64,000 nucleotides of DNA from Prorocentrum cordatum. Taxonomy: Eukaryota > Sar > Dinophyceae > Prorocentrales > Prorocentraceae. The stretch's first letter is position 1. Every line of letters starts with the position of its first letter. Below are positions 63,852 through 64,000 of this stretch, one piece after another. The position numbers and the translations under genes are program-made. The stretch covers positions 1-64,000 of the forward strand of contig CAUYUJ010005736.1 of assembly GCA_963575745.1 (NCBI GenBank), given 5' to 3'. Below the pieces are notes generated by a model. That model was given only the letters and a program-made list of their open reading frames with translations, ran no database searches and had not been told where the DNA came from.

Positions 63852-64000
63852 AAGAACATTGATCCAGTATTGGTTTTGACAGGCGGGATGGAACCTTCAG
63901 GATTGGGCTGCTATCGGCTAGCTAGGTTGCAGAGTAAGAGCATTTTGAAATAAAGAATAGGAAGGTGAAGGTCTGAGGGGCACGTGGGCCGGGCCGGGGA

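Noticed and set aside
1-64000. CRISPR arrays
   Set aside because: Repeats here are contiguous tandem arrays or dispersed elements without unique spacers of regular length, and the DNA is eukaryotic in character.

Overview
The window looks like nuclear DNA of a dinoflagellate. This is inferred from three things: a copia (Ty1) retroelement whose pol carries a methyltransferase-like insert before the integrase, as I recall from dinoflagellate copia elements; a GC-rich background; and 64 kb with no convincing host gene but very dense micro- and minisatellites. I cannot name a species. Most long open frames are translations of simple repeats such as (ATC)n, (TCC)n, (GGA)n and (TTG)n and should not be annotated as genes. 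I saw no rRNA, tRNA, CRISPR array or spliced-leader gene.

Layout. 1-1.4 kb is a microsatellite block. 1.4-15.3 kb is unique GC-rich sequence with small hairpin or inverted-repeat elements (MITE-like) and short minisatellites. 15.3-19.4 kb holds two successive composite satellite units, each ending in a large array of a GCATGCCAAC-type decamer. 21.4-30.1 kb is an AT-rich island containing a decayed Mutator-like (MULE) transposase gene on the minus strand. That gene is split into three pieces by two insertions: a 2.75 kb fold-back element (23668-26420) flanked by a perfect 10-bp target duplication, and a roughly 1.49 kb structured element (26970-28457). A shorter copy of the structured element lies inside the fold-back element, and a third copy (31124-32605) splits a 90-bp satellite. 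The three copies share asymmetric inverted ends, a 3' hairpin and internal tandem repeats, like non-autonomous Helitron2/Helentron elements.

34.4-35.2 kb is a G-rich minisatellite. 37.8-40.8 kb is a partly duplicated satellite block leading into a third decamer array that changes orientation. 41-55 kb is repeats, MITE-like hairpins and homopolymers.

55332-63846 is a complete-ended copia LTR retrotransposon: 5-bp duplication AGGCG, LTRs of 189 and 188 bp, a primer-binding site, gag, zinc knuckle and protease, methyltransferase-like region, pre-integrase and integrase, RT, RNase H, then an unusual 3' region with a membrane segment and a Cys-rich domain. It is dead: frames shift repeatedly, often at homopolymers, catalytic Asp positions are replaced in integrase and RT, and the RT segment with the YxDD motif is missing.
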